Of a DNA stretch of 64,000 nucleotides, positions 24,633-34,059 are shown piece after piece; position 1 is the first letter of the stretch, and every line of letters starts with the position of its first letter. Location of the stretch: the NCBI GenBank assembly GCA_015075745.1, contig JABTTW010000001.1, positions 2,170,001 to 2,234,000 of the forward strand. The letters run 5' to 3'. The stretch is from Planctomycetia bacterium. Its GTDB lineage: Bacteria > Planctomycetota > Phycisphaerae > UBA1845 > UTPLA1. The translations under genes were made by a program, and so were the position numbers. Under the pieces are notes generated by a model. It was not told the DNA's origin. It was given only the letters and a program-made list of their open reading frames with translations, and searched no databases.

Positions 24633-27611
24633 ATGATATTGATGATTGTTCCCCGCACGAGAATCGGCAGGCCCTTGTCGTTGGCCCTGGCATTGACTTG
24701 TTTATTGTCGGCTTCACAGGTCGCACTGTCTTCGCCTCCCTATTGGAGGAACGATACTCGCACTGCTACGTCGAGATATGAACATGCGATGGCATATGAC
24801 TCCCTGAGACATCGACTTGTGATGTTCGGCGGTAGTCGAAAATATGACAATTACACGAACGATACGTGGGAGCGTGATGGCACCGTCTGGACTTGCCGTG
24901 GAGGAGGAGGGCCAGCTGCCCGTGAAGGGCACGCCATGGCGTTTGACGCCGCCCGTGGCCGCGTTGTGCTATTCGGTGGGGAAATCGGATTCCAGAGAAG
25001 TCGAGAAACGTGGGAATGGGACGGTTTTGCCTGGGTACTCAAGTCGAACACCGGTCCGAATAGACGCCGAGACTCCGCCATGGCGTTCGATCCATTGCGT
25101 GGAAGAGTAGTTCTTTTTGGCGGGCAGGACAGCAGTTACTTCTCAGACACATGGGAGTGGAACGGTACATCGTGGATACAGATTGCCACGAGCGGTCCCA
25201 GTGGCCGGAAAAATCATGCGCTGACGTATGACCCTGCTACAGACACAGTGTTACTCTTCGGCGGTTACAACGGAGTCGATCGAGGTGACACCTGGCAATT
25301 GGAAGGAACGTCGTGGACGCAGGTTGCTACCACGGGTCCTTCACCTCAGAGCGGACATGTCATGGCAGGGGATATTGCTCACGGGAAAACACTGCTCCTG
25401 GGGAGTCAAAGCGGCACTGATAGCCAATCCGAAACCTGGATTTGGAACGGTTCGGTGTGGGAGTTTGCAGCGATCGGCGGTCCACCAGCACGAACAGCTT
25501 CCGCGATGGCATACGATCCGGATCGGGCTCGCGTGGTCGTTTTTGGTGGCCTCTCGCTGAACTCCTCAACACAGGATCTGGATGAAACCTGGGAATGGGA
25601 CGGTTCGCTATGGACTCAGTTTGCCGGCGCTGGTCGGACGGCGAGATACGAACATTCGATGGTATATGACTCTGCGAGGTCTAAACTCGTACTCTTTGGG
25701 GGTACCGAAAAATCGCTATCAAGTGCTCGCCGGGATACTTTGGAATCTTCCAAAGATGGCTGGGAACTGCGATCTCTCATCGGGCCATCGGCACGTTGGG
25801 GACAATCGGTAGCCGTTTTGGGTTCGCAGGGCAAGACGCTGTTGTTTGGAGGAAAGGACGTAACCGGGACTTGCCTTGGAGATACATGGGAATGGAATGG
25901 CACAAACTGGAATCAGAGAATCGTTACCGGGCCATCGTGCCGTGATCACGCTGCCATGACTTACGACCCCCTTCGCGATCGAGTTGTTCTGTTTGGTGGA
26001 ATACTCATTTCCGGAGGCGCGTCAGGCGAGACGTGGGAGTGGGACGGGAATAATTGGGCGATGGTGTCGTCAACCGGACCCCATTCTCGCTCAGGTCACA
26101 CACTGATTTTTGATGAGACGCGAGGTACCGTGCTTCTATTCGGTGGAAAGGTTGGGACATCGTACAACGGCGAAACCTGGGAGTGGGACGGCTCAACCTG
26201 GAGTTTACTTTCTTCAGGTGGACCTCCTGCGCGCGCGTACCATGCGATGGTCTATGACAATGCCCGAAACAAGGCGGTACTGTTCGGCGGGTTTAGTTTC
26301 TCATCAGGAACTGGGACATTCTACGCAGATACCTGGGAATGGGATGGACTGACATGGCTCCAACGCTCCAGTGGTGGGCCGATAGGGCGCTATGGCCACG
26401 CGATGGCGTTTGATGAGCAGGCAGGTGAGACTGTCCTGTACGGCGGCGTGTATTCTAACAATATCCAAGGTTCTCCAGTGATCCCATTGGGTGATGAGTG
26501 GAGATGGAACGGCACTGAGTGGGTTCAGGAATCGACAAGGTCCAGGGGCCCGAGTCCACGGTCCGCTGCAGCATTTGCTTACGACTCTCTTCGTGACAGA
26601 GCGATACTGTTCGGTGGATGGACTGTTCAGTCGAACCTCACAAGCCTCGGAGAGACATGGGAATTGTCGAATCAAGAATGGACATTACTCTCCAACGCGG
26701 GACCCGGCCCTCTCGGCGGCAGCGCAATGGCATACGATCCGGCAAGAGATAGGATGGTGATGTTCGGAGGCGCAGAGAGTCTGGGCTCGCCAGTGCGAAA
26801 AACATGGGAATGGGATGGGAATTCATGGTCGCTTGTGAGCACGGCTGGACCACCTGCCCTTTATTACTCGACGATGATCTTCGATGACGTCGCCAATCGC
26901 TTGATCCTTTTCGGCGGCCTCGGTTCGGGCGGAGCCCGAAACGGGGAAACCTGGGCATGGGATGGAATTTCTTGGACTTTGTTAGCAAGTACGGGACCAA
27001 GCCCGAGATACGGACATCGAATGGCATATGATCAGGCGAGATCGCGTATCGTCCTGTTCGGTGGATTTCATTCGGGTAGCAGCTATTTTTCCGACACATG
27101 GGAGTGGGATGGAGTGAGCTGGACTCAAGTGGTGGCAAGCGGCCCAAGCGGCCGATCAAGTCATGCAATGTCCTACGACTCGCGGCGTGGTGCGACAATT
27201 CTTTTCGGTGGATACGCAGTCATTTCTTCAGTTGAGCAATTCTACAACGATACCTGGGAATGGAACGGAAGCACATGGACACAATTGCCGATTCAAGCCC
27301 CAAGTGCTCGTGGGAGTCATTCCATGCTCTATGACTCACACTGCGGGCACGTCAACGTCTTCGGCGGCAGCCGAAAGGGCGGAACCGTTTACGAGGACTT
27401 GAACGATTTGTGGACTCTGATTATTCCCATTCTTGACGCGGACCTCGACGGCAGCGGCGTAGCCGACGGCAACGACATCATGTACTTAATGCACGCAATC
27501 GCTGGGGGCTCAACAGACAATAACGATCTCGATCACGCTGATTTCGATATGAACGGCATTATTGGCGTCGGCGATATCCAAGGCTTCGTCAACAAGATCA
27601 TCAGCGAGTAG
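24633..27611 (+). CDS. Secreted kelch-repeat protein with dockerin-like calcium-binding tail
   Basis: The 992-residue protein has a signal peptide (LALALTCLLSASQVALS) and about 18 repeats of 45-55 residues built as RxxHAMAYDxxRxRVVLFGG...DTWEWDGxxWTQ. The xxVLFGG beta strand and the W-E-W strand are kelch blade marks; 18 blades fit three six-bladed propellers. The last 58 residues hold DADLDGSGVADGND and DFDMNGIIGVGD, two EF-hand-like loops of dockerin type, often found at the C-terminus of planctomycete secreted proteins. AAGGAGG precedes the ATG. Base composition looks lower in GC than its neighbours, which suggests a different history. The ligand is unknown. Confidence 0.85.
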   Translation: MILMIVPRTRIGRPLSLALALTCLLSASQVALSSPPYWRNDTRTATSRYEHAMAYDSLRHRLVMFGGSRKYDNYTNDTWERDGTVWTCRGGGGPAAREGHAMAFDAARGRVVLFGGEIGFQRSRETWEWDGFAWVLKSNTGPNRRRDSAMAFDPLRGRVVLFGGQDSSYFSDTWEWNGTSWIQIATSGPSGRKNHALTYDPATDTVLLFGGYNGVDRGDTWQLEGTSWTQVATTGPSPQSGHVMAGDIAHGKTLLLGSQSGTDSQSETWIWNGSVWEFAAIGGPPARTASAMAYDPDRARVVVFGGLSLNSSTQDLDETWEWDGSLWTQFAGAGRTARYEHSMVYDSARSKLVLFGGTEKSLSSARRDTLESSKDGWELRSLIGPSARWGQSVAVLGSQGKTLLFGGKDVTGTCLGDTWEWNGTNWNQRIVTGPSCRDHAAMTYDPLRDRVVLFGGILISGGASGETWEWDGNNWAMVSSTGPHSRSGHTLIFDETRGTVLLFGGKVGTSYNGETWEWDGSTWSLLSSGGPPARAYHAMVYDNARNKAVLFGGFSFSSGTGTFYADTWEWDGLTWLQRSSGGPIGRYGHAMAFDEQAGETVLYGGVYSNNIQGSPVIPLGDEWRWNGTEWVQESTRSRGPSPRSAAAFAYDSLRDRAILFGGWTVQSNLTSLGETWELSNQEWTLLSNAGPGPLGGSAMAYDPARDRMVMFGGAESLGSPVRKTWEWDGNSWSLVSTAGPPALYYSTMIFDDVANRLILFGGLGSGGARNGETWAWDGISWTLLASTGPSPRYGHRMAYDQARSRIVLFGGFHSGSSYFSDTWEWDGVSWTQVVASGPSGRSSHAMSYDSRRGATILFGGYAVISSVEQFYNDTWEWNGSTWTQLPIQAPSARGSHSMLYDSHCGHVNVFGGSRKGGTVYEDLNDLWTLIIPILDADLDGSGVADGNDIMYLMHAIAGGSTDNNDLDHADFDMNGIIGVGDIQGFVNKIISE

Positions 27612-27652
27612 ATTGCAGCCGCAGTAGCAATTCCAGTTGCACACTGGTTGTC

Positions 27653-30600
27653 CTACTTTTCCTTCAACTCCAGCGCCCCGGCCCAATCATCGTCCGGGGG
27701 GAAGGTCTTGAATTCCTGGCAGGCGTCGATGTAGCGGCTGGCACCCGCGTCGTCGAAGCGGCGGGCGAGCATGCGCGTGAAGTGCACGATGCACTCGTCC
27801 CACTTGCGACTCTTGTACAGCTCCACGCCGGCCTCGAAGCGCTCGATGTATTCCTTCTGCTCCGGCGTGAGCTGACCGCGGCGGCAGACGACTTCATAGA
27901 CCGGCACTGTCTTGGCCTTGCCCTTGACCTGAAGCTCGGCGAGGTATCGAAAATCGTAACTGTCGCGGACCAGCTCGCGCGTGGGACCGCTGACCATGAT
28001 GCTGGTGCCGAAGACCTTGTTCGCCGGCTCCAGCCTCGCGGCAAGATTCACCACGTCGCCGATGACGGTGTAGTCGGCCTTGAGTTCCGAGCCCATGTCG
28101 CCGTTCATGGCGAATCCGCTGGCCAGGCCGGTGCGCATACTCAGCGTATCGAAGACTCGCGACGCCGAATCGTTCTTGCGCTCGACCTTTAACTTCTCCA
28201 GCTCCTCCATGGCGTTTAGGGCCGTTTCCACCGCCGCATGGGCGTGCTCCTTCATGGGGTCCACCGAGGCATTGAAGAACGCCATGATGCCGTCGCCCAT
28301 GAACTTGTTCAGCAGGCCGCGCCGCGCCCAGATAACTTCGCTCATGCGGTGAAGGTAGGTATTGAGCACGTGCTGGATCGTCTCCGCAGTCTCCGCCTCG
28401 CTTAGCGAAGTAAAGCCGGCAAGGTCGGAGAAGAAGCATGTCACCTCTCGCTTCTGAACGGTCTTGAAGGCCTGGGCCGCCTGCGGGTTCTCGGCGATCT
28501 TCGCGGCGATGGCGGGAGCGGTGTATTGACCGAGCTGCTTGGCGAAGAGCCGCTTTTCGCGCTCGGCGGTCAGTTGGCGATAAAGCGTGACGAAGGCCCA
28601 CGAGACGAAGAGACAGATCTCCGGTCCGGCGAGCGGCGCCCAGATGTCCATGCGGCGGAAAAGGGCTTCGCAGTTGAGACCGGCGTAGGCCACCATCAGG
28701 CCGATTGTCGAAATCAGCGCGGCGCGCGGTGCAAGCGTGGCGGTCGCAAGGCTGACGAGCGCTCCGCCGAGCAGGCAGATGGCGACGCCCAGCCAATGCG
28801 GCGCGATATGGATCGGGCGATTCTGCACGATGGCGTTGAAGACGTTGGCGTGGCACATGACCCCGTTGGTGCGGCCGTCGATGGGCGTAGTCACGATGTC
28901 GCCCTGCGCCGTCGCGGCGAAGCCGAGGAAGACGATCTTGTCGGCGAGACGCTCGGAAAGCTCTGCCTGCACGGCGACGATGGACTGCCGCAGCGATTCG
29001 TTCGCGCCCTCCAGCGCGGCGATGTCCTGATCGATCACACGAGCCGCGTCGCGAAAGCGCTTTGCGTCGGCGGCAAGCAGCGGGTCGGCCGCGATCTCCG
29101 CCTCGGGAATCTCCGCCAGGTCGGCAACGGACATCTTGATGAATGAGACCGCATTCTTCTGCTCGGACTGAAGCGCCTCGAGCAGCTTCGCCGCCTCGGC
29201 CTCCATCGCGGCGATTTCCTCTTCCGGCAGGTCGCGCCGCAGCCGCGCCATCCTCGCCTTGCGCGCCAGTTCGAGCTGCCGGTTCACTTTCAGGCGATAA
29301 GGGCTATCAGCCGCTCGTGCCGTACCGCCGTCACCCGTTTCTCCCGACTCGATGACCAGTTCACCCTTCGATGCCGCGACGATCTCGGCAAGTTTGTAGT
29401 TGATGGCCGTCTCGTTGTCGGCCAGCTCGCGCTGGGCTTCGATGATGGTCATCAACTTGGCCGCCGTGATGTGCGGCATGTCCTTGCCGGTTCGCCACTG
29501 GGTGCCCGTGCCGGTCCAGTGAATGATCAGTCCGCCGTTGCCGTCCAGCGGAAGCGTGATGGCGTTGGGCGCGGCCCCCAGTTGCAGGTTACCATTTTCA
29601 TTCACTCGCGCCGGGCTTTCCGCCGCGTCGCTCAGGCCCATTACCTGTGCCGCCGCCGAAAGGCCCAGGTGCATGACGCCTTCACCGCCGCCGACGTCCA
29701 TGAGCACCGGCACGCGGCGCACGGGCCCGTCCTCGTCGGCGTGGAAGTTGACCGCCGCGACGTGCATGGAGGCCTTGGCGAGCGGTGCAATCAGGGGCGT
29801 CACCTCGGCACTGACGAAAATCGGTCCGCCTTCCTTCAGGGGGATGGCCGCCTTCTGCATCGTGGCGAGGCGCGACTGGTACCAGTCGAACGCGGCGAGG
29901 ACGTCTGCCCGATCGGCGGTGCGGCGATTCATCTGAGCGCCCAGCGTGGCGCGAAGCACGTCATCCAGCGCCGGCGGCCGTCCGGTCTCCTGGGCGAACG
30001 ATTTCCAGCTCTTGGCGACCCAATGCCGCGCGGCCAGTCGCTTCGTCCCGGCGATGACCCGGGATATCTCCGTCGTCGGTCTGCCGATTCGTCCGGCAAG
30101 CCCTTCGACGGTCAGCGTAAAATCGCGGTCCAGCTCTTCAAGGATGCGCGTGCGGAGAAATTCCCGTTCGACCGCCATGCGCGTGGCGACGTCGCGCCTC
30201 AGGCCCAGGTCGCCGATCGCGTGATCGACATCCCAGGCGTCGTGCTCCTTTCGCCAGTGCTGCAATCTCAGCGCAAGCGGCGGAGCATCGTTCGGTGCGC
30301 GCGGGTCGAACTCGGCCGACATGATGACGTTGCCGGCCCGGCGGATTGCGTCGGCCAACTCCAGATCGCCGAAGACCTTGTTCTCCTCGGAGATCGCGCC
30401 GACGGCCTGCACATCTTCGCCGGGCAGGCCCTGCAGGGTGGGGTCATCGTAGTAGATGGTTTCGCGCTCGGAGAAGAGGAAGTCCACCATGATGAGCTTC
30501 GGCTGGAACTCGGACAGAGTGCGGACGAGGCTGGCCATCTGACGCCGCTTCCACGGCCACCGGCCGAAACGCTCAACGGCGCTGTCGTCGATGTCGACAT

Positions 30601-30778
30601 GCACGATGCGCGGGTCGGCCTTGAGCGAATTGAAGTTTCGCATGCGCCAGTCGAAGGTCAGCAGCTCCGACTTGCGATCGCCCGGCGCGGAGAAAAAGTA
30701 GGCCGTCACCGTGGTCGTCACGGTGAGGCCGATGAGCAGGCCCAGAAACTGCTGGAGTCGTCGTCGATTGCTGAACAT
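27653..30778 (-). CDS. CHASE2-domain adenylate cyclase (class III)
   Basis: The 1041-residue protein has an N-terminal membrane helix, a CHASE2 extracytoplasmic sensor (RIVHVDIDDSAVERFGRWPWKRRQMASLV and later KIVFLGFAATAQGDIVTTPIDGRTNGVMCHANVFNAIVQN), two to three helices near 655-740, and a class III cyclase domain from about residue 776. Catalytic metal Asp residues occur in FFSDLAGF and GDGIMAFF; KADYTVIGDVVNLAARLEPANK holds the Lys/Asp adenine pair and the transition-state Asn/Arg, so ATP is the likely substrate. Between CHASE2 parts there are long coiled-coil inserts. It lies convergent with the kelch gene. Confidence 0.9.
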   Translation of the reverse strand: MFSNRRRLQQFLGLLIGLTVTTTVTAYFFSAPGDRKSELLTFDWRMRNFNSLKADPRIVHVDIDDSAVERFGRWPWKRRQMASLVRTLSEFQPKLIMVDFLFSERETIYYDDPTLQGLPGEDVQAVGAISEENKVFGDLELADAIRRAGNVIMSAEFDPRAPNDAPPLALRLQHWRKEHDAWDVDHAIGDLGLRRDVATRMAVEREFLRTRILEELDRDFTLTVEGLAGRIGRPTTEISRVIAGTKRLAARHWVAKSWKSFAQETGRPPALDDVLRATLGAQMNRRTADRADVLAAFDWYQSRLATMQKAAIPLKEGGPIFVSAEVTPLIAPLAKASMHVAAVNFHADEDGPVRRVPVLMDVGGGEGVMHLGLSAAAQVMGLSDAAESPARVNENGNLQLGAAPNAITLPLDGNGGLIIHWTGTGTQWRTGKDMPHITAAKLMTIIEAQRELADNETAINYKLAEIVAASKGELVIESGETGDGGTARAADSPYRLKVNRQLELARKARMARLRRDLPEEEIAAMEAEAAKLLEALQSEQKNAVSFIKMSVADLAEIPEAEIAADPLLAADAKRFRDAARVIDQDIAALEGANESLRQSIVAVQAELSERLADKIVFLGFAATAQGDIVTTPIDGRTNGVMCHANVFNAIVQNRPIHIAPHWLGVAICLLGGALVSLATATLAPRAALISTIGLMVAYAGLNCEALFRRMDIWAPLAGPEICLFVSWAFVTLYRQLTAEREKRLFAKQLGQYTAPAIAAKIAENPQAAQAFKTVQKREVTCFFSDLAGFTSLSEAETAETIQHVLNTYLHRMSEVIWARRGLLNKFMGDGIMAFFNASVDPMKEHAHAAVETALNAMEELEKLKVERKNDSASRVFDTLSMRTGLASGFAMNGDMGSELKADYTVIGDVVNLAARLEPANKVFGTSIMVSGPTRELVRDSYDFRYLAELQVKGKAKTVPVYEVVCRRGQLTPEQKEYIERFEAGVELYKSRKWDECIVHFTRMLARRFDDAGASRYIDACQEFKTFPPDDDWAGALELKEK

Positions 30779-30907
30779 TTGTACCGGGCAGGTAGCCTAT
30801 CCGGTGGACGGAGAAATGAGAATCGTCGGGAGTGTGAACAATTCGTGATTCCCTGAATCCGCGGGGCGAAGTCGCAGGCCGCGCAAAACCTGAGCAGGCC
30901 GTTGCCA

Positions 30908-31369
30908 TCAGGAGATCGGCAGGCGCTTTCTCGATTTGCCGGCGAGTCTTGCGGGGACGGTCGGCAACCTGATGCGCAGCCTGCGGTATTGCGCCTTCAT
31001 GAATTGCAGGGCAAGGTAGGTGTGACACCGATCGACGCGCGGGTTCTTCTCGGTCGGGCAGGAGCAGCCAATGAAGACGTCTTCGGCGGCGGCCAAAGCG
31101 GCGAGCTCGTCGAAGGGCCGGCGATCCTCGCGGAAGCGCTGCGCGATGAGTTTGCGGTACTCAGCGGCGAACTTCTTCCACGCCGCATCGGTGCCGACGG
31201 CGAGGAAGGCCGCGGCCATCTCCTTGGTGGGGCGAAGAACATGCCGCGTGCGAAACCGCGAATCCTGCCGAACGCCGACCGGCAGAGGATCACTCGGCGG
31301 ACGCCTGCCGCGATAAATTTTGTAGCGAGCGAGCAATTGAGCCACTCCGGCTTCACAGCGGTCGGGCAT
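30908..31369 (-). CDS. DUF488-like protein
   Basis: The 153-residue basic protein ends in the DUF488 pattern AWKKFAAEYRKLIAQRFREDRRPFDELAALAAAEDVFIGCSCPTEKNPRVDRCHTYLALQFM. The family has a conserved Cys and CH(R/T) motif and unknown function. The start at 31369 overlaps the stop of the MazF-like gene by 17 bases on the same strand, so the two are probably co-translated. The first 45 residues are unlike the usual DUF488 N-terminus. Confidence 0.65.
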   Translation of the reverse strand: MPDRCEAGVAQLLARYKIYRGRRPPSDPLPVGVRQDSRFRTRHVLRPTKEMAAAFLAVGTDAAWKKFAAEYRKLIAQRFREDRRPFDELAALAAAEDVFIGCSCPTEKNPRVDRCHTYLALQFMKAQYRRLRIRLPTVPARLAGKSRKRLPIS

Positions 31370-31709
31370 TTAATCGTCGGACCAGAGCCACGACTTCCAA
31401 CAACTTGCTCGTCGGGACAAAGCCCATGGTCTCAACGATGTCGCTTTGCTTGATCGTCACCAGCCAGTCACAGACCGCTGCGCTTCGCTTGACCAGGCCG
31501 GTAGATGTACGAATCGGCGGTCGCGCCCACGGAAGTTCCACCATGTTCTGCGGCGTCGGAGTTACGAAGGAACTGGTCACCGCCACCGCCACTAACGGGG
31601 AATCCAGAATGATCTCGCTTGTCGATGTGAGGATGACCGCCGGGCACACTTTGACGTTGCCACGGGGATCGGTCACGCGAACGCGAACGACATCGCCCTG
31701 TTTGCTCAA
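31353..31709 (-). CDS. PemK/MazF-fold protein
   Basis: The 118-residue protein follows the MazF barrel: GDVVRVRVTDPRGNVKVCPAVILTS, VAVAVTSSF, ELPWARP, the TGLVKRSAAVCDWLVTIKQSDI segment and a C-terminal helix LLEVVALVRRL. MazF-fold toxins are sequence-specific RNases. Here the start is a TTG at 31709. The small upstream gene (18-base gap) is the natural candidate antitoxin. The usual N-terminal RGDI is replaced by KQGDVVRV. Confidence 0.72.
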   Translation of the reverse strand: MSKQGDVVRVRVTDPRGNVKVCPAVILTSTSEIILDSPLVAVAVTSSFVTPTPQNMVELPWARPPIRTSTGLVKRSAAVCDWLVTIKQSDIVETMGFVPTSKLLEVVALVRRLNARPL

Positions 31710-31727
31710 CGAATTGCTCTCGTTCGA

Positions 31728-31958
31728 TTATTCGTTACCAACGGCGAAGGGATCGTCGTCCTCGTCAAACCATGCCTGAGGGGGCTGGTTCCTGGGGTCC
31801 GCCGCCCAGACAAGGAGGTCCGACGCGGCAGGCGTCGACTCAGCGAGCCGCTTCGAGAGGTCGGCGATTCCTGTGCGCTGCGTGCGGACAGTCGGATGCC
31901 ACTCCATGACATTGCTGGAAACTTCGTCGGTTGTCGCAGGCGTACTATTCCCCGTCAT
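31728..31958 (-). CDS. Small acidic protein upstream of the MazF-like gene, possible antitoxin
   Basis: A 76-residue protein starting MTGNSTPATTDEVSS and ending QAWFDEDDDPFAVGNE. The Trp/Phe flanked by acidic residues in the tail resembles the antitoxin segment that binds MazF, but no DNA-binding motif is evident. I chose the ATG at 31958, which has AAGGCGGA upstream; a TTG at 31988 would add ten residues. The start overlaps the end of the DUF6941 gene by 14 bases, so translation is likely coupled. Confidence 0.55.
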   Translation of the reverse strand: MTGNSTPATTDEVSSNVMEWHPTVRTQRTGIADLSKRLAESTPAASDLLVWAADPRNQPPQAWFDEDDDPFAVGNE

Positions 31959-32382
31959 TTCCTTGTCCGCCTTTTTCTGTGGTTTCAATGGCCGTTACTA
32001 ACAGCGGCCGTTGCTGCAAGATTTCCTCGTCAGCCTTAATCATGACCCAATATTTTCCCGGCTGCTCAAGAATAATGTCTCGCAATCGAATGTGCATGTC
32101 CTGAACAGCAAGCGGATCGCTAAAGCGCGCCGGCCCTTCCATCGTTAACACCTCGAGGCCGGATTGCTCGTGCTCGATGCAGAGTTTCAAATTGTAACTG
32201 CCCTGTCCGTTCGTCAACGTCACGAGGACGGACATTCGGGGGTGCCGACAAGGAAACACCCGCGATCGAATCTGGTTAAACGTCCCGACAAGAATGAGGT
32301 TCTTCGTCTCCTCGTCCCTGTAGATCTCGTTGCAGATCACGATCGAGATGCACTGCAATCTCTCAGGATTGGGTTCCGACAC
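31945..32382 (-). CDS. DUF6941-family protein
   Basis: The 145-residue protein begins with CISIVICNEIYRDEETKNLILVGTFNQIRSRVFPCRHPRMSVLVTLTNGQGSYNLKLCIEH, the typical signature of DUF6941 (a beta-sandwich-like protein of unknown role often found in planctomycetes). The start is a GTG at 32382 with AAGGA upstream. It is the first gene of the minus-strand cluster DUF6941, small acidic protein, MazF-like, DUF488. Confidence 0.8.
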   Translation of the reverse strand: MSEPNPERLQCISIVICNEIYRDEETKNLILVGTFNQIRSRVFPCRHPRMSVLVTLTNGQGSYNLKLCIEHEQSGLEVLTMEGPARFSDPLAVQDMHIRLRDIILEQPGKYWVMIKADEEILQQRPLLVTAIETTEKGGQGNDGE

Positions 32383-32470
32383 GCAGCATCCTTAAACAAA
32401 TCCCAAAAAACCGCTTCGCCCTAATTCTAGATTATCGACATCCCAATGACAACGAATTCGTAGGTCGCCG

Positions 32471-33343
32471 TTATTCGGACCCGACCGCCCGATTCCCAGA
32501 ACCAGCAACACGGGTTGATTGGGCGAACTGCTGTCCGCACTCCGGGCAGATGCCGCTGACGTTGCCGGTGAGGTCGTAGCTACAGTTAAGGCAATGGTCG
32601 GCGTCTTCATAGCTGATCTTCCACCTGATCAATGGGTACGCGACCCTTGCCGTAGTGTAGGAAATAAGCATTGCAACGAATAAGACGGTGATGACGCGCA
32701 TGGTTTCCGGAAAATGCAATGTTTCGCGCATGAAATCATCGAGACTACCCGGCGAGAAAATGGCATCGATCAACTCAAATAAGAATGGCATTGCAAAAAG
32801 AGTCGCAACGCAGATGATTGCCGCGACGATCTTGGAAGTCACGTTTCCCAAGCGGTCGCGGACGACCGTTCGAAATGTCCGGCCTTTCCACCGATAGCGG
32901 ATGAAGGCTCGACGCCACGAAAGCACAGCACATAGACCAAAGACTGCGCTCGGCATCACAATGGGTATAATGCATGTCCGAAGTGTACTTGACTGCGTTG
33001 TCACGGATGAATACGAAGGAATCCAGTCTGATCGACCTGTCTTGAAGACCCACCAACTCCACACGGGGCTGTTGCTTATTGAAAAACCTTGAAGCGAGCT
33101 GTTCCCGGGAGCGGAGAGGATTGGCAGCCCCAGCACTAACTGTCCGTCTTCGATTGCCCAAACCCGATACAGGGCGAGTCCCTGGTAAGGACTGGGTAAA
33201 CCTTTAAGATTGGCAGGCGAAGCAGCCATCGTGCAAAAGGAGAAAGAGCGGAGGTAGCTACATGCCCAGGTTCCGATGGTGACGAGAAAAAGGAGCGTGG
33301 CAAGCCAGAACCAGATCCCGAAGATTGGCCTGTTTCGCTGCAC
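32471..33343 (-). CDS. Membrane protein with C-terminal zinc ribbon
   Basis: The 290-residue protein has four or so membrane helices (WFWLATLLFLVTIGTWA near the start, ACIIPIVMPSAVFGLCAVL-type segment near 140, VAAIICVATLFAMPFLFEL and VITVLFVAMLISYTTARV) and a C-terminal CLNCSYDLTGNVSGICPECG zinc ribbon. The same ribbon with YDLTGN is very common in Phycisphaerae membrane proteins of unknown role. A GTG at 33343 with GGGAGA upstream is the likely start. Confidence 0.75.
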   Translation of the reverse strand: MQRNRPIFGIWFWLATLLFLVTIGTWACSYLRSFSFCTMAASPANLKGLPSPYQGLALYRVWAIEDGQLVLGLPILSAPGNSSLQGFSISNSPVWSWWVFKTGRSDWIPSYSSVTTQSSTLRTCIIPIVMPSAVFGLCAVLSWRRAFIRYRWKGRTFRTVVRDRLGNVTSKIVAAIICVATLFAMPFLFELIDAIFSPGSLDDFMRETLHFPETMRVITVLFVAMLISYTTARVAYPLIRWKISYEDADHCLNCSYDLTGNVSGICPECGQQFAQSTRVAGSGNRAVGSE

Positions 33344-33469
33344 TGGTTTTCTCCCGCTAAGAAACGCAATGCGGGCAAATCGTTCTGGTCACGGGATGCT
33401 GAATCGTCAAGAGCTTGAACCTCGCAGAAACAAATCGACGAGCAGTAGCCTTGATGGGTGCGTAAATCC

Positions 33470-33787
33470 CTATTGCGGCAGCGTATCGTCCTCCTCATCC
33501 TCATCATCCGTGTACTTCCACGCATCCGCCTCGTCCACGTCGTCGATCTCGTGTTCCATCTGCCGGAACATCTTTTCCTGTAGCGGCTGGATGCGCTTGT
33601 ACATGGCCAGTGTCGCCTCGTAGGCACTGACCATCCGGTCGAGCTTCTGCGACACCTCCGTCAGCCGCAGCATCTGCCATTTCACCAGGCACTCCGGCTC
33701 CTTGATGGTGCCGAAGGGGTCGCATGTGAATTTCATCTGCCCGTCGGGCCCGCGGGAGAAGTGCTCGCAGTCGGTGCATTGGATCAT
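33470..33787 (-). CDS. Small cysteine-containing coiled-coil protein, unknown function
   Basis: A 105-residue protein starting MIQCTDCEHFSRGPDGQMKFTCDP and then ECLVKWQMLRLTEVSQKLDRMVSAYEATLAMYKRIQPLQEKMFRQMEHEI. Four Cys in CxxC...C...C spacing may bind a metal; the middle is a coiled coil and the tail is highly acidic. AAAGGGG precedes the ATG at 33787. It reads like a conserved small protein, but I recognise no family. Confidence 0.65.
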   Translation of the reverse strand: MIQCTDCEHFSRGPDGQMKFTCDPFGTIKEPECLVKWQMLRLTEVSQKLDRMVSAYEATLAMYKRIQPLQEKMFRQMEHEIDDVDEADAWKYTDDEDEEDDTLPQ

Positions 33788-34059
33788 ATCGGTTCGCCCC
33801 TTTCGGAGAAAATGCCGCGAAGCGCCATCCTGTCGGGCCGTTGACGAGCACGGTCAGGAGCAGGCGCCCGCCCCCTTCCGGTCCACCTAAGGATATCCTC
33901 AACCGGCGGAATCGGCACGTTTTGCCGGTTTTTTAGCGGGTTAGCGTGGTGTGTCGGGGCTGTGGCGGCGGTCGCATCAGCCGATGAATCGCTGATCCGC
34001 CCCCATAATCCGCAATCCGGGCCCGTTCTCGACACATTAAGTCTTTAGAATACGAGGTT

